Both the position numbers and the translations under genes were made by a program. From Pseudomonas sp. NFIX28 (GTDB lineage: Bacteria > Pseudomonadota > Gammaproteobacteria > Pseudomonadales > Pseudomonadaceae), in assembly GCF_900107395.1 (NCBI RefSeq), contig NZ_FNPW01000002.1, forward strand, positions 186,001-250,000: a stretch of 64,000 bases of DNA, given 5' to 3'. This document shows, in pieces, positions 26,924-35,941 of the stretch; within the stretch, counting starts at the first letter, position 1; each line of letters starts with the position of its first letter. The notes under the pieces are model-generated. The model saw only the letters and a program-made list of their open reading frames with translations. It searched no databases and was not told where the DNA came from.

Positions 26924-28363
26924 CTAGAGAATCGGTGAAATAAGCCGGGCGACCCGCATGCCAAGCTGTTGCAGGCGGTGGGTTTCCCGGCTTTCTTCCT
27001 TGGCGATTTCCCGCGACTGTTCGAAGTCCTGGTTGAGCATATGTTCGACCTGGCGGGCGAAGGCTTCGTCGACGGTCAGCAACATCACTTCGAAATTCAG
27101 GCGGAACGAGCGGTTGTCCAGGTTGGCGCTGCCGATCGCGGTGATTTCGCTGTCGATCAGCACCACCTTCTGGTGCAGGAAACCCGGCTGGTAACGGAAG
27201 ATCCGCACGCCGGCGCGCACCGCTTCGAAGGCGTACAGGCTGGACGCCGCGTAGACGATCCGGTGGTCGGCGCGCGACGGCAGGAGGATGCGCACGTCCA
27301 CCCCGCGCAGCGCGGCCAGGCGCAAGGCGGCGAACACGGCTTCGTCGGGGACGAAATAAGGGCTGGTGATCCACACCCGCTCGGTCGCCGCGTGGATGGC
27401 TTCGACGAAGAACAGCGAGCAGGTTTCATAGGAATCCGCCGGGCCGCTGGCCAGCACCTGGCACAGCACGCCGTCGTCGGGGTAAGCGTCGGGCAGGATC
27501 AGCGGCGGCAATTGTCGCGAGGCCCAGAACCAGTCTTCGGCGAAGGACTCCTGCAAACAAGCCACCACCGGCCCGCTGACCGCCACGTGGGTGTCGCGCC
27601 AGGGCGCCAGGGGCGGTTTTTTCCCCAGGTATTCGTCGCCCACGTTATGCCCGCCGACGAACCCCAGCAGGCCGTCCACCACCACGATCTTGCGGTGGTT
27701 GCGGAAGTTGATCTGGAAGCGGTTGAGCCAGCCGCTGCGGGTGGCGAAGGCATGCACCTGGATGCCGGCGTCGCGCAGGGGCTGCACATAAGCGTGGGGC
27801 AGGGAATGGCTGCCGATGCGGTCGTAGAGCAGGTGGATCGCCACGCCTTCGCCGGCTTTTTTCAGCAGCAGGCTGTGCAGGCGGCGGCCAAGGTCGTCGT
27901 CATGGATGATGAAGAACTGAATCAGCACCGCCGTGCGGGCACGCTCGATGGCCGCGAAAATCGCCGCGAAAGTGGCGTCGCCGTTGACCAGCAGCTGCAC
28001 ATGGTTGCTGGCCAGGCAGGGCATGCGCCCCAGCTTGGGCATGGCCCGCAGCGAGGTGTAGGCCACCGAGGCGCGGGCGCTCAGGGCTTCTTCGACCCAG
28101 GGGCGCCAGTTGAGGTCGTTGATCGCCTTGCGCATCTCCAGGTTGGCCTGGCGTCGTGCCTTGATGTAGGCATCGAAAGTGCTGCGGCCGAACACCAGGT
28201 AGGGGAGCAGGGTCAGGTAAGGCATGAACAGCAGCGACAGGGCCCAGGCGATGGAGCCTTGGGCGGTCCTGACGGTCAGCACGGCGTGGATGGCGGCGAT
28301 CAGGCCGAGAAAATGCAGCAGGGCAATCAGATAGCCAAAAATATGTGGGCCAAAATAATCCAT
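26924..28363 (-). CDS. cls: Cardiolipin synthase
   Basis: 479 residues, standard for ClsA-type enzymes that join two phosphatidylglycerols. Two N-terminal membrane helices ([36 protein letters not shown]) are followed by two phospholipase-D domains. The H-x-K-x4-D motifs are [10 protein letters not shown] (about residue 222) and [10 protein letters not shown] (about 394), each followed by the G-x-N/S segment ([18 protein letters not shown]). The gene converges on cfa with only 10 bases between the stops. Confidence 0.93.
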   Translation of the reverse strand: MDYFGPHIFGYLIALLHFLGLIAAIHAVLTVRTAQGSIAWALSLLFMPYLTLLPYLVFGRSTFDAYIKARRQANLEMRKAINDLNWRPWVEEALSARASVAYTSLRAMPKLGRMPCLASNHVQLLVNGDATFAAIFAAIERARTAVLIQFFIIHDDDLGRRLHSLLLKKAGEGVAIHLLYDRIGSHSLPHAYVQPLRDAGIQVHAFATRSGWLNRFQINFRNHRKIVVVDGLLGFVGGHNVGDEYLGKKPPLAPWRDTHVAVSGPVVACLQESFAEDWFWASRQLPPLILPDAYPDDGVLCQVLASGPADSYETCSLFFVEAIHAATERVWITSPYFVPDEAVFAALRLAALRGVDVRILLPSRADHRIVYAASSLYAFEAVRAGVRIFRYQPGFLHQKVVLIDSEITAIGSANLDNRSFRLNFEVMLLTVDEAFARQVEHMLNQDFEQSREIAKEESRETHRLQQLGMRVARLISPIL

Positions 28364-28584
28364 GGGGACAGCCTTGCTCCTGAAGATTCAATGCTGGGGT
28401 CCGTTTGAAAAGCGGCGTGCCGGGCGCCTTTGGCGCTACGCGCAAACAGGCTCGAACGTGCTCGCCAACTCTTGGTGCAGACCCTAACAGACCATGTTCC
28501 ACAACGATTGTCGCTAATTAATTCGCCATGCAACGCCGCTGCATTTTTGGCGTCTAACGGCCACTACTGTCTAGGAGTCATTCG

Positions 28585-29106
28585 ATGAAGCTTCGTCTAC
28601 TGGGTTTGGCCATGGCCGCCGTTGTGTCGTTTCCGCTGGCCGCGCAGGCCCAGATGCTGCAACCGGGCCTGTGGGAGCTGACCACCAGCAATATGAAGGT
28701 CGATGACCAGAACCTGCCGGATCTGTCGTTGATTCTCGGCCAGTTGCAACAACAGCTGACCCCCGAGCAGCGGGCGCAGCTGGAGAAGCAGGGCGTGACC
28801 ATGGGCGGCAAGGGCATTCGCGTTTGCCTGACGCCGGAGCAGGTGAAGACCGACAGCATTCCGCTGCAAGACCCGCAATCGGGCTGCCGCCAGGAGATCA
28901 CCGACCGTACCTCCAACCAATGGAAATTCCGTTTCAGCTGCCCGAAAGCCCAAGGCTCGGGCGTGGCGAAATTCCTCAGCGATCGCGAGTTCACCACCAA
29001 CGTCATCGGCACCTTCAATGCCACCGGCTTCCAGCAGAAGGGCAGCATGGACACCCGCGCGGTGTGGCTGGGGCAGGATTGCGGCACGGTCAAACCCCGG
29101 GCCTGA
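28585..29106 (+). CDS. DUF3617 domain-containing exported protein
   Basis: 173 residues with a clear signal peptide (MKLRLLGLAMAAVVSFPLAAQA, cleavage after AQA). The mature part begins QMLQPGLWELTTSNMKVDDQ, the hallmark PGLWE start of DUF3617 proteins, and has a C-terminal GFQQKGSMDTRAVWLGQDCG typical of the family. Four cysteines (CLT, CRQE, SCPK, DCG) could form two disulfides in the periplasm. Function unknown. Confidence 0.85.
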   Translation: MKLRLLGLAMAAVVSFPLAAQAQMLQPGLWELTTSNMKVDDQNLPDLSLILGQLQQQLTPEQRAQLEKQGVTMGGKGIRVCLTPEQVKTDSIPLQDPQSGCRQEITDRTSNQWKFRFSCPKAQGSGVAKFLSDREFTTNVIGTFNATGFQQKGSMDTRAVWLGQDCGTVKPRA

Positions 29107-29110
29107 AAGC

Positions 29111-29190
29111 TTCGCGGGCAAGCCTCGCTCCTACAGAAGACGCGCTGCGGGCGTTCATGACGCTACACAGGCGAGGTAGGAGCGAGCGGA
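29111..29190. repeat. REP doublet, family B (degenerate)
   Basis: Left arm TTCGCGGGCAAGCCTCGCTCCTAC (29111-29134) and right arm GTAGGAGCGAGCGG (from 29176). It lies between the convergent DUF3617 and thrS2 genes. Confidence 0.7.
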
Positions 29191-29235
29191 CGACGATCCG
29201 ACTTGGCCGCGATAGCATCCGCCCAGGCGCTGCCG

Positions 29236-31134
29236 CTACAACCCCAAGCGCATCCGTTCGGCCACCTCGCTCACCGGCCACCGTCCCAGGTCCTCGCCAT
29301 GGCGGTTGCGCAAACTGACAAATCCCCCGTCCTTTTCCTTGTCGCCCACCACCAGCAGGTACGGCACCTTTTGCAGGCTGTGCTCGCGGATCTTGTAGCT
29401 GATCTTCTCGTTGCGCAGGTCGGCGCCGGCGCGCAGGCCCTGGCGCGACAGGCTGTCGGCCACTGACCGGGCGTAGTCCGCCTGGCCTTCGCTGATGTTG
29501 ATCACCACCGCCTGCCGCGGCGCCAGCCAGCACGGCAGGGCGCCGCTGTAATGCTCGATGAGGATGCCGATAAACCGCTCCAGGGAACCGAACAGCGCGC
29601 GGTGCAGCATCACCGGGCGCTGGCGTTCGCCGTGTTCGTCGATGTAGCTGATGGCGAAGCGTTCCGGCAGGTTGAGGTCGACCTGCAGGGTGCCGCATTG
29701 CCAGTCGCGGCCGATGGCGTCGCGCAGCACGAACTCCAGCTTCGGGCCGTAGAACGCGCCTTCGCCGGGGCTGACCTGATAGTCGATGGCCATCGTTGCC
29801 AGGGCGCCGGACAAGGCGCCTTCCAGCTGGTCCCACAGCGCGTCGCTGCCGATGCGATGGGCTGGGCGGGTGGAGAGCTTGACCGCGACATCGTGGAAGC
29901 CGAAGTCGCGATAGATGTCGAAGACCAGGGCGATGGTGCTCGCGCATTCGGCCTGCATTTGTGCCGGGGTGCAGAAGATGTGCGCGTCGTCCTGGGTGAA
30001 ATGGCGCACCCGCAGTAACCCGTGCAACGCGCCGGAGGGTTCGTAGCGGTGCACCTTGCCGAACTCGGCGATGCGTAGCGGCAGGTCGCGGTAGCTTTTC
30101 AGGCCGCGGCTGAAGATCGACACCGCGCCGGGGCAGTTCATCGGTTTGAGGGCGAACACCCGCTGGTCTTCGGTGGTGGTGCTGAACATGTGGTCGCGGT
30201 AGTTCTGCCAGTGCCCGGAGGTTTCCCAGAGGCTGCGGTCCATCACGTCCGGGGTGTTCACTTCCTGATAGCCAGCCTGGTCCTGGCGCCTGCGCATGTA
30301 GCCGATCAGTTGCTGGAACAGGGTCCAGCCCTTGGCATGCCAGAACACCGAGCCCGGCGCGCAGTCGTCGAAGTGGAACAGGTCCAGTTGCTGGCCGAGC
30401 TTGCGGTGGTCGCGCTTGCCGGCTTCTTCCAGACGGGTCAGGTAATCCTTGAGGTCTTTCTGGGTGGCCCAGCAGGTGCCGTAGATCCGTTGCAGCGGTG
30501 CGTTCCTGGCGTCGCCGCGCCAGTAGGCGCCGGCGACCTTGGTCAGCTTGAATGCCTGGAGGATGCCGGTGAACGGCACGTGGGGGCCGCGGCACAGGTC
30601 TTCGAAATCGCCCTGGCGGTACAGCGACAACACTTGCTCCTGGGGCATGTCGCGGATCAGTTCGGCCTTGTAGTGCTCGCCCAGGCTGGCGAAGTATTCC
30701 AGCGCGTCGTCGCGGCTCAGCTCGCGCCGGCGCACTGCATGGTTGGTCGCGGCGAGGCGGATCATGCGGGCCTCGATGCGCTGCAGGTCGTCGGGGGTGA
30801 AGGGCCGTTCGTAGGCGAAGTCGTAAAAGAAGCCGTCCTCGATCACCGGGCCGATGGCGACCTGGGCCGAGGGGTACAACTCCTTCACCGCCATGGCCAG
30901 CAGATGCGCGCAGGAGTGGCGCAAGATCTCCAGGCCCTCGGGCTCGCGGGCGGTGACGATGCTGACCCGGGCAGCGCTTTCGAGCACGAAGGAGCAATCC
31001 ACCAGATGATCATTCACCCGGCCGGCGACGGCCGCCCTGGCCAGGCCGAGGCCGATGCTCGCGGCCACCTCGTATACGGAAAGTGGCTGGTCGTACTCAC
31101 GCTGTGAGCCGTCGGGCAGGGTGATGTGAATCAT
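29236..31134 (-). CDS. thrS2: Threonyl-tRNA synthetase paralogue of the zinc-starvation island (ThrRS2)
   Basis: 632 residues, a full-length ThrRS with TGS domain ([14 protein letters not shown], 1-60), editing domain (HSCAH and DLCRGPHVP metal-like motifs), class II core (motif 1 around [12 protein letters not shown] downstream, motif 2 [15 protein letters not shown], motif 3 near the C-terminal third) and anticodon-binding domain. The catalytic zinc ligands of ThrRS are all present: Cys in KPMNCPG, His in TQDDAHIF and His in [13 protein letters not shown]. It lies at the end of the folE2-pyrQ operon, so it is the paralogue belonging to the Zur regulon and not the housekeeping gene, which in Pseudomonas sits with infC-rpmI-rplT. 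Confidence 0.92.
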   Translation of the reverse strand: MIHITLPDGSQREYDQPLSVYEVAASIGLGLARAAVAGRVNDHLVDCSFVLESAARVSIVTAREPEGLEILRHSCAHLLAMAVKELYPSAQVAIGPVIEDGFFYDFAYERPFTPDDLQRIEARMIRLAATNHAVRRRELSRDDALEYFASLGEHYKAELIRDMPQEQVLSLYRQGDFEDLCRGPHVPFTGILQAFKLTKVAGAYWRGDARNAPLQRIYGTCWATQKDLKDYLTRLEEAGKRDHRKLGQQLDLFHFDDCAPGSVFWHAKGWTLFQQLIGYMRRRQDQAGYQEVNTPDVMDRSLWETSGHWQNYRDHMFSTTTEDQRVFALKPMNCPGAVSIFSRGLKSYRDLPLRIAEFGKVHRYEPSGALHGLLRVRHFTQDDAHIFCTPAQMQAECASTIALVFDIYRDFGFHDVAVKLSTRPAHRIGSDALWDQLEGALSGALATMAIDYQVSPGEGAFYGPKLEFVLRDAIGRDWQCGTLQVDLNLPERFAISYIDEHGERQRPVMLHRALFGSLERFIGILIEHYSGALPCWLAPRQAVVINISEGQADYARSVADSLSRQGLRAGADLRNEKISYKIREHSLQKVPYLLVVGDKEKDGGFVSLRNRHGEDLGRWPVSEVAERMRLGL

Positions 31135-31179
31135 CGGGGTGTTCCTTGGTGTTTCAGGGCGGAAGAATTCGGCGGGGGA

Positions 31180-32517
31180 TCAGCGGGTAAAGCGCAGCGG
31201 CAAACCCTGGCAGTTGTCGTGCAGGCGCCCGGCGTGCCAGGCCAGTTGCCCCGAGACCAGGGTGGTGCCGACGCTGTGGCGCAAACGTCGCTCGGCGAAA
31301 GGCGTCCAGCCGCACTGGGCGAGGATCGGCTGCTGGTCCACGGCCACGCCTTCGGGCTCGGGCCTGATCAACACCAGGTCGGCCCAGTAGCCTTCGCGCA
31401 GGTAGCCGCGGTCGGGAATGGCGAACAGGTCGGCGACCCGGTGGCTGGTTTTTTCCACCAGCGTGGTGACGGGCAGCACGCCGTCGGCCACCAGTTCGAA
31501 CAGGGCGGGCAGGGCGTGTTGCACCAGCGGCAACCCGGCGGGCGCTTGCCGGTAGGGCAGCTGCTTTTGCGCCCAGGTGTGCGGTGCGTGGTCGCTGCCG
31601 ATCACATCCAGGCGATTGCCGAGCAAGGCCTGGCGCAGGGCGTCGCGGTCGGCGCGGGTCTTGATCGCCGGGTTGCATTTGATCAGGTGCCCGAGGCGCG
31701 CGTAATCACGGTCGTCGAACAGCAAATGGTGCAGGCAGACCTCGGCGGTGATGCGCTTTTGCGCCAGGGGCTTGTCTTCGAACAGCACCAGTTCGCGGGC
31801 GGTGGTCAGGTGCAAGACGTGCAGGCGCGTACCGTGACGCTTGGCCAGTTCCACGGCCAGCGACGAGGAGCGGTAGCAGGCTTCGGCATCGCGGATCAGT
31901 GGGTGGGCCACGGCGGGAATCGCCTCGCCGAAACGTGCCTGCATGCGCTGCTCGTTGGCCTGGATGCTGGGCGTGTGTTCGCAGTGCGCCAGGAGGATGG
32001 TCGGCACCTCGGCGAACAGCCGCTCCAGGACCTGCGGGTCGTCCACCAGCATGTTGCCGGTGGAGGCGCCCATGAACACTTTGACCCCGGCCACCAGGCA
32101 CGGGTCGAGGGCGGCGACGGTGTCGAGATTGTCGCGGCTGACGCCGAAGTGAAAGCCGTAGTTGGCTACCGAGTTGATGGCCGCGCGGCGCTTCTTGTCC
32201 TCCAGCGCGGCCAGGCTCAGGGTCGCGGGCTGGGTGTTGGGCATGTCCATGAAACTGGTGATGCCACCTGCCACGGCCGCCCGCGACTCGCTGTAGAAAC
32301 TGCCTTTTTCCGGCGCGCCAGGATCGCGGAAATGCACCTGGTCGTCGATCATTCCCGGCACCAGCCACTGGCCCCGGGCATCGATTTCGAGGCTGGCGTT
32401 CTCGCCTTCGATGCTGCTGGCGATCTTCACGATGCGCCCATGGTCCACCAGCAGGTCGGCGTCGAACTCGCGTCCTTCGTTGACCAGCCGGGCGTTGCGA
32501 ATCAGCACGCTGCCCAT
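31180..32517 (-). CDS. pyrQ: Dihydroorotase PyrQ
   Basis: 445 residues from ATG 32517, two bases after the carbonic anhydrase stop. Dihydroorotases close carbamoyl-aspartate to dihydroorotate in pyrimidine synthesis. Motifs: the entry motif IDDQVHFRDPG (about 56-66), where the usual H-x-H is Q-V-H; the Lys that becomes carboxylated in GVKVFMG; the His ligands in LLAHCEHTP and LHVLHLTT; and the catalytic Asp in VIGSDHAPHT. The Gln for His at the first metal ligand is also known in other pyrC-type enzymes of this clade. The placement matches PAO1 pyrQ. Confidence 0.9.
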   Translation of the reverse strand: MGSVLIRNARLVNEGREFDADLLVDHGRIVKIASSIEGENASLEIDARGQWLVPGMIDDQVHFRDPGAPEKGSFYSESRAAVAGGITSFMDMPNTQPATLSLAALEDKKRRAAINSVANYGFHFGVSRDNLDTVAALDPCLVAGVKVFMGASTGNMLVDDPQVLERLFAEVPTILLAHCEHTPSIQANEQRMQARFGEAIPAVAHPLIRDAEACYRSSSLAVELAKRHGTRLHVLHLTTARELVLFEDKPLAQKRITAEVCLHHLLFDDRDYARLGHLIKCNPAIKTRADRDALRQALLGNRLDVIGSDHAPHTWAQKQLPYRQAPAGLPLVQHALPALFELVADGVLPVTTLVEKTSHRVADLFAIPDRGYLREGYWADLVLIRPEPEGVAVDQQPILAQCGWTPFAERRLRHSVGTTLVSGQLAWHAGRLHDNCQGLPLRFTR

Positions 32518-32519
32518 GG

Positions 32520-33080
32520 TCAAAACTCGTTCTGCAGGGCTTTGTAGCCGCGCACCAGGTCGACGTTGGTGCGTGCCACGTCTTCGGAAAACTCCGAGGC
32601 GCTGACGCTGACCGGCGGGAATTGCGAGAGGTCGGTATTGGGCCCGATGCGGGTGGTGGAGGGCACGTAGAAGCCCTGCGGCAAGTCGCGGCCATCGACC
32701 ACCGAGTTGTGCCGCACCACGCTGCGGTTGCCGACCACGCAGTTGAACAGCACGCTGTTGAAACCGATGAAGACCCGGTCGCCGACCGAGCACGGGCCAT
32801 GGACGATGGAGCGGTGGGCGATGGAGGTGAACTCGCCGATGGTCACCGCCGCGCCGGATTTGGAGTGGATCACCACGCCGTCCTGGATGTTCGAATTGGC
32901 GCCGATGACGATCGGGTCCATGGCTCCGTGCTCGTTGACTTCGTCGGCGCGGATTACCGCGTAGGGGCCGACGAATACGTTTTCGCCGATCACCACCTTG
33001 CCGCAGATGATGGCGGTCTTGTCGACGTAGGCCGACTCGGCGATGACCGGCAGATCGCCGGAAGGGTTCTTGCGAATCAT
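32520..33080 (-). CDS. Gamma-type carbonic anhydrase-like protein
   Basis: 186 residues from ATG 33080, which overlaps the hisI2 stop. The protein is a left-handed beta-helix built from hexapeptide repeats (IVIGANSNIQDGVVIHS, VTIGEFTSIAHRSIVHGPCSVGD). Three histidines sit at the gamma-CA metal-ligand positions: VVIHS, IAHRS and IVHGP. The family hydrates CO2 with Zn, Fe or Co in the active site, so it may work with iron when zinc is short. In PAO1 the orthologue is PA5540. Confidence 0.85.
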   Translation of the reverse strand: MIRKNPSGDLPVIAESAYVDKTAIICGKVVIGENVFVGPYAVIRADEVNEHGAMDPIVIGANSNIQDGVVIHSKSGAAVTIGEFTSIAHRSIVHGPCSVGDRVFIGFNSVLFNCVVGNRSVVRHNSVVDGRDLPQGFYVPSTTRIGPNTDLSQFPPVSVSASEFSEDVARTNVDLVRGYKALQNEF

Positions 33081-33514
33081 GCTGGGGTTTCCTCTAGCGG
33101 CGCGCTGATGACTTGTACGGCGCCGTCGCGAATGGCGTTGTAGAAACAGTTGGGGCGCCCGGTGTGGCAGGCCGGGCCTTGCTGGTCCACCAGCAGCAGG
33201 ACGGCGTCGCCGTCGCAGTCCAGGCGCGCCTCGACCAGCCGCTGGCGATGCCCCGAGCTTTCGCCCTTGCGCCACAGCCGCTGGCGCGAGCGCGACCAGT
33301 AGCAAACCTGCTCGCTGGCCAGGGTCTCGGCCAGCGCCTTGCGGTTCATCCAGGCCAGCATCAGCACCTCGCCGGTGTCGTGCTGCTGGGCGATGGCGGC
33401 GATCAGGCCGTCGGCGTTCCACGGCAACGCCTCGAGCACAGCGGTGAGCGGCCAGCGGCTGTCCAGGGGCGCGCTTTCCAGGTCGAGCATCGACAGCGGC
33501 GGACGCTTGTTCAT
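33077..33514 (-). CDS. hisI2: Phosphoribosyl-AMP cyclohydrolase paralogue
   Basis: 145 residues. HisI opens the purine ring of phosphoribosyl-AMP in histidine synthesis and normally binds zinc. Conserved blocks are EVLMLAWMNRKALAET, CYWSRSRQRLWRKGESSGHRQ, LDCDGDAVLLLVDQ and GPACHTGRPNCFYN. The metal-site cysteines (DCDGD, ACHTG, NCFY) are retained. It overlaps znuA-like (ATGA) and the carbonic anhydrase (ATGA). It is the second copy expected in the Zur regulon, the main hisI being in the his operon. Confidence 0.9.
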   Translation of the reverse strand: MNKRPPLSMLDLESAPLDSRWPLTAVLEALPWNADGLIAAIAQQHDTGEVLMLAWMNRKALAETLASEQVCYWSRSRQRLWRKGESSGHRQRLVEARLDCDGDAVLLLVDQQGPACHTGRPNCFYNAIRDGAVQVISAPLEETPA

Positions 33515-34395
33515 GGCTGGCTCAGGGCGTCGTACAGGGTGTCCAGGTTGTATTCGAACAAGCCGGTGAAGGTGCTGGCCGGGCCCTTGGCGGCGAGGGC
33601 GTCGGAGTACAGGGTGCCGCCGATGTGGGCGCCGCTTTCTTCGGCGATCTGCTTGAGCAGGCGCGCGTCCTTGATGTTCTCCATGAATACCGCCTTGACC
33701 TTGGCGTTGCGGATCTGGGTGATCAGCGCCGCGACTTCCGCCGCCGAGGGTTCGCGTTCGGTGGACAGGCCTTGCGGGGCCATGAAGTCGATGCCGTAGG
33801 CCTGCCCCAGATAACCGAAGGCATCGTGGGAAGTGACGACCTTGCGGTTGCCCGGCGGCAGCGAGCCGAGCTTGGCCTTGGCCTCGGCCAGCAGCGCGTA
33901 GATGCGTTTCAGGTAGGCCTGGCTGTTGCGTTGGTAGTCGGCCTGGTTCGCCGGATCGGCGGCGACCAGCGCCTTGGTGATGTTGGCCACATAGAGCTCG
34001 GCGTTCGCCAGGTTGTGCCAGGCGTGAGGGTCGGACACGGTTTCGCCGTCCTCGTCCAGCGAGCGTGGAATGACCCCGCGACTGGCGCTGATCACCATGG
34101 CCCGGGTGCCGGTGCTGGCCACCAGGCGGTCGAGCCAGGGCTCGAAACCCAGGCCGTTCTTGATGATCAGCCGGGCCTTGAGCAGGGCCTTGGCATCATC
34201 CGGAGTCGGTTCGTAAGTGTGGGCGTCGGCGTCCGGGCCGACCATGTCGGTGATCTGCACATGCTCGCCGCCGACCTGTCGAGTGATGTCGGCAAGGATG
34301 CTGAAGCTGGTGACCACGGCAAGTTTGTCGGCGGCCTGGGCGGTCGACAACGACAGCGGCAGCAACAGACTGAAGAGCACGAGTAGGGCGCGCAT
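33511..34395 (-). CDS. Metal (zinc/manganese-type) ABC transporter substrate-binding protein
   Basis: 294 residues from ATG 34395, chosen because GAGG sits 9 bases upstream; a start 6 codons earlier is possible. A signal peptide (MRALLVLFSLLLPLSLSTAQA) is followed by the cluster 9 metal-receptor fold: GGEHVQITDMVGPDADAHTYEPTPDD, DPHAWHNLANAE, VVTSHDAFGYLGQAYG and the C-terminal VFMENIKDARLLKQIAEESG. His/Asp/Glu ligands lie in AHTYEP, DPHAWH and SHDAF. There is no histidine-rich loop as in ZnuA proper, so the metal could be zinc or manganese; the operon partners favour zinc. Confidence 0.9.
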   Translation of the reverse strand: MRALLVLFSLLLPLSLSTAQAADKLAVVTSFSILADITRQVGGEHVQITDMVGPDADAHTYEPTPDDAKALLKARLIIKNGLGFEPWLDRLVASTGTRAMVISASRGVIPRSLDEDGETVSDPHAWHNLANAELYVANITKALVAADPANQADYQRNSQAYLKRIYALLAEAKAKLGSLPPGNRKVVTSHDAFGYLGQAYGIDFMAPQGLSTEREPSAAEVAALITQIRNAKVKAVFMENIKDARLLKQIAEESGAHIGGTLYSDALAAKGPASTFTGLFEYNLDTLYDALSQP

Positions 34396-34406
34396 CGGGA
34401 AACACC

Positions 34407-35273
34407 TCATGGGGATGTGGGCAAGGGCGGACGGCGCAGCAGGCCGTGCACCGGCCCGAACACCACGGAAAGTAGGTACAGGCCGCCCGCCACCAGGACG
34501 ATGGCCGGGCCGCTGGGCAGCGAGTAGTGGAACGACAGCAACAGGCCGAGCCACACCGAGAGGCAGCCGAACACCGCGGCCACGCCGATCAGCACCGGCA
34601 GGCGACGGCTCCAGAAGCGCGAGGCGGCGGCCGGCAGCATCATCAGGCCGACCACCATCAAGGCGCCGATGGCCTGGAAACCGATCACCAGGTTCAGCAC
34701 CACCAGGGTCAGGAACACGCCGTGGGCGAAGGGGCCGAGGCGGCTGACGCTGTTGAGGAACAGCGGGTCGAGGGTGTCCAGCAACAGCGCCTTGTAGATC
34801 AGCGCCATGGCTAGCAGGCTGACCCCACAGACCCAGAGCATGCCCTCAAGCGTCGGCCCGTCCACCGCCAGGGCCGAGCCGAACAGCAGGTGCAGCAGGT
34901 CCAGGCGCTTGCCGGCCAGGCCGAGAATCAGCACGCCGCTGGCCAGGGAGATCGGGTAGATCGCGGCCAGGCTGGCGTCCTCGCGCAAGCCGGTGCGCCG
35001 GGTAATCCAGGCGGCCAGGCCGGCCATGCCCAAGCCGGCGCCCAGCCCTCCGAGCGTCAGCGCCGGCAGGCTCAGCCCGGCGAACCAGAAGCCCAGCGCC
35101 GCGCCCGGGAGGATGCCGTGGGCCACGGCGTCGCCGATCAGGCTCATGCGCCGCAGGATCAGGAACACTCCCAGCGGCGCGGTGCTGCACGCCAGCACCA
35201 GGCCGCCGAGCAACGCCCGGCGCATGAACACGAATTCGTGGAAGGGTTGCCAGAGCTGGGCGGCGGCGAGCAT
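34407..35273 (-). CDS. Metal ABC transporter permease
   Basis: 288 residues from ATG 35273, overlapping the ATPase stop (ATGA). Eight or nine hydrophobic helices, family ABC-3 (ZnuB/MntB). Conserved signature FLILRRMSLIGDAVAHGILPG (about residues 38-58) and GFQAIGALMVVGLMMLPAAAS near residue 205. It forms the membrane channel with the ATPase at 35273-35941 and the binding protein at 33511-34395. Confidence 0.92.
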   Translation of the reverse strand: MLAAAQLWQPFHEFVFMRRALLGGLVLACSTAPLGVFLILRRMSLIGDAVAHGILPGAALGFWFAGLSLPALTLGGLGAGLGMAGLAAWITRRTGLREDASLAAIYPISLASGVLILGLAGKRLDLLHLLFGSALAVDGPTLEGMLWVCGVSLLAMALIYKALLLDTLDPLFLNSVSRLGPFAHGVFLTLVVLNLVIGFQAIGALMVVGLMMLPAAASRFWSRRLPVLIGVAAVFGCLSVWLGLLLSFHYSLPSGPAIVLVAGGLYLLSVVFGPVHGLLRRPPLPTSP

Positions 35274-35941
35274 CAGGCCACCTGCATCCGCAGGGGCTGG
35301 ACGATCAGCTCCTCGCTGCTGCCGAACAGGCATCCGCCGGCCTTGATCACCAGCGTCTGGGGGATGTGTTGGCGCACGGCGGCGAGGTCATGGCAGACCA
35401 CGACTTGGGTGCGGCCTTGCTGGTGCCAGGCGTGGATGTGTTGCCACAACAGCTCCTGGCCCAGTTCGTCCAGGGCCGCGTGGGGTTCGTCCAGCAGCAA
35501 CAGCGGCGTATCGGCGAGGCTCAGGCGGGCGAGCAGGGCACGCTGCAATTCGCCGCCGGACAGGGCCATCAGCGGGCGCTGGTCCAGGCCGTCCAGGCGC
35601 CAGTCCGCGAGCACCTGCTGCAAGCGTTCGGCCCGCTGTTGGGCGTTTTGTCGAGCGCCCCAGAAACCGGCGGCCACCAACTCTTGCAAGGTGATGGGGA
35701 ACTGCCGGTCGAGGTATTGCTGCTGCGGCAAATAGGACAGGCCGCCACGGCGCGGGACCTGCAAGGCGAGCCTCCCGGCCAGGGGTTTTTGCAGGCCGGC
35801 GATGACCTTCAGCAAGCTGCTTTTACCCGAGCCATTGGCGCCGATGATGGCCGTCAGGCTGCCGGCCTCCAGCGTCAGGTCGAGCGCTGGCGCCAAGGGT
35901 TGGCCGGGCGCGCCCCAACGCAGCGCTTGCAGGCTGATCAT
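35273..35941 (-). CDS. Metal ABC transporter ATP-binding protein
   Basis: 222 residues. Walker A IGANGSGKSSLLK (about 34-46), Q-loop LPQQQYLDRQFPITLQEL, ABC signature LSGGELQRALLARL (about 132) and Walker B LLLLDEPHAALDE. It powers the importer with the permease and binding protein. ATG 35941 overlaps the folE2 stop (ATGA). No substrate-specific features. Confidence 0.92.
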   Translation of the reverse strand: MISLQALRWGAPGQPLAPALDLTLEAGSLTAIIGANGSGKSSLLKVIAGLQKPLAGRLALQVPRRGGLSYLPQQQYLDRQFPITLQELVAAGFWGARQNAQQRAERLQQVLADWRLDGLDQRPLMALSGGELQRALLARLSLADTPLLLLDEPHAALDELGQELLWQHIHAWHQQGRTQVVVCHDLAAVRQHIPQTLVIKAGGCLFGSSEELIVQPLRMQVA

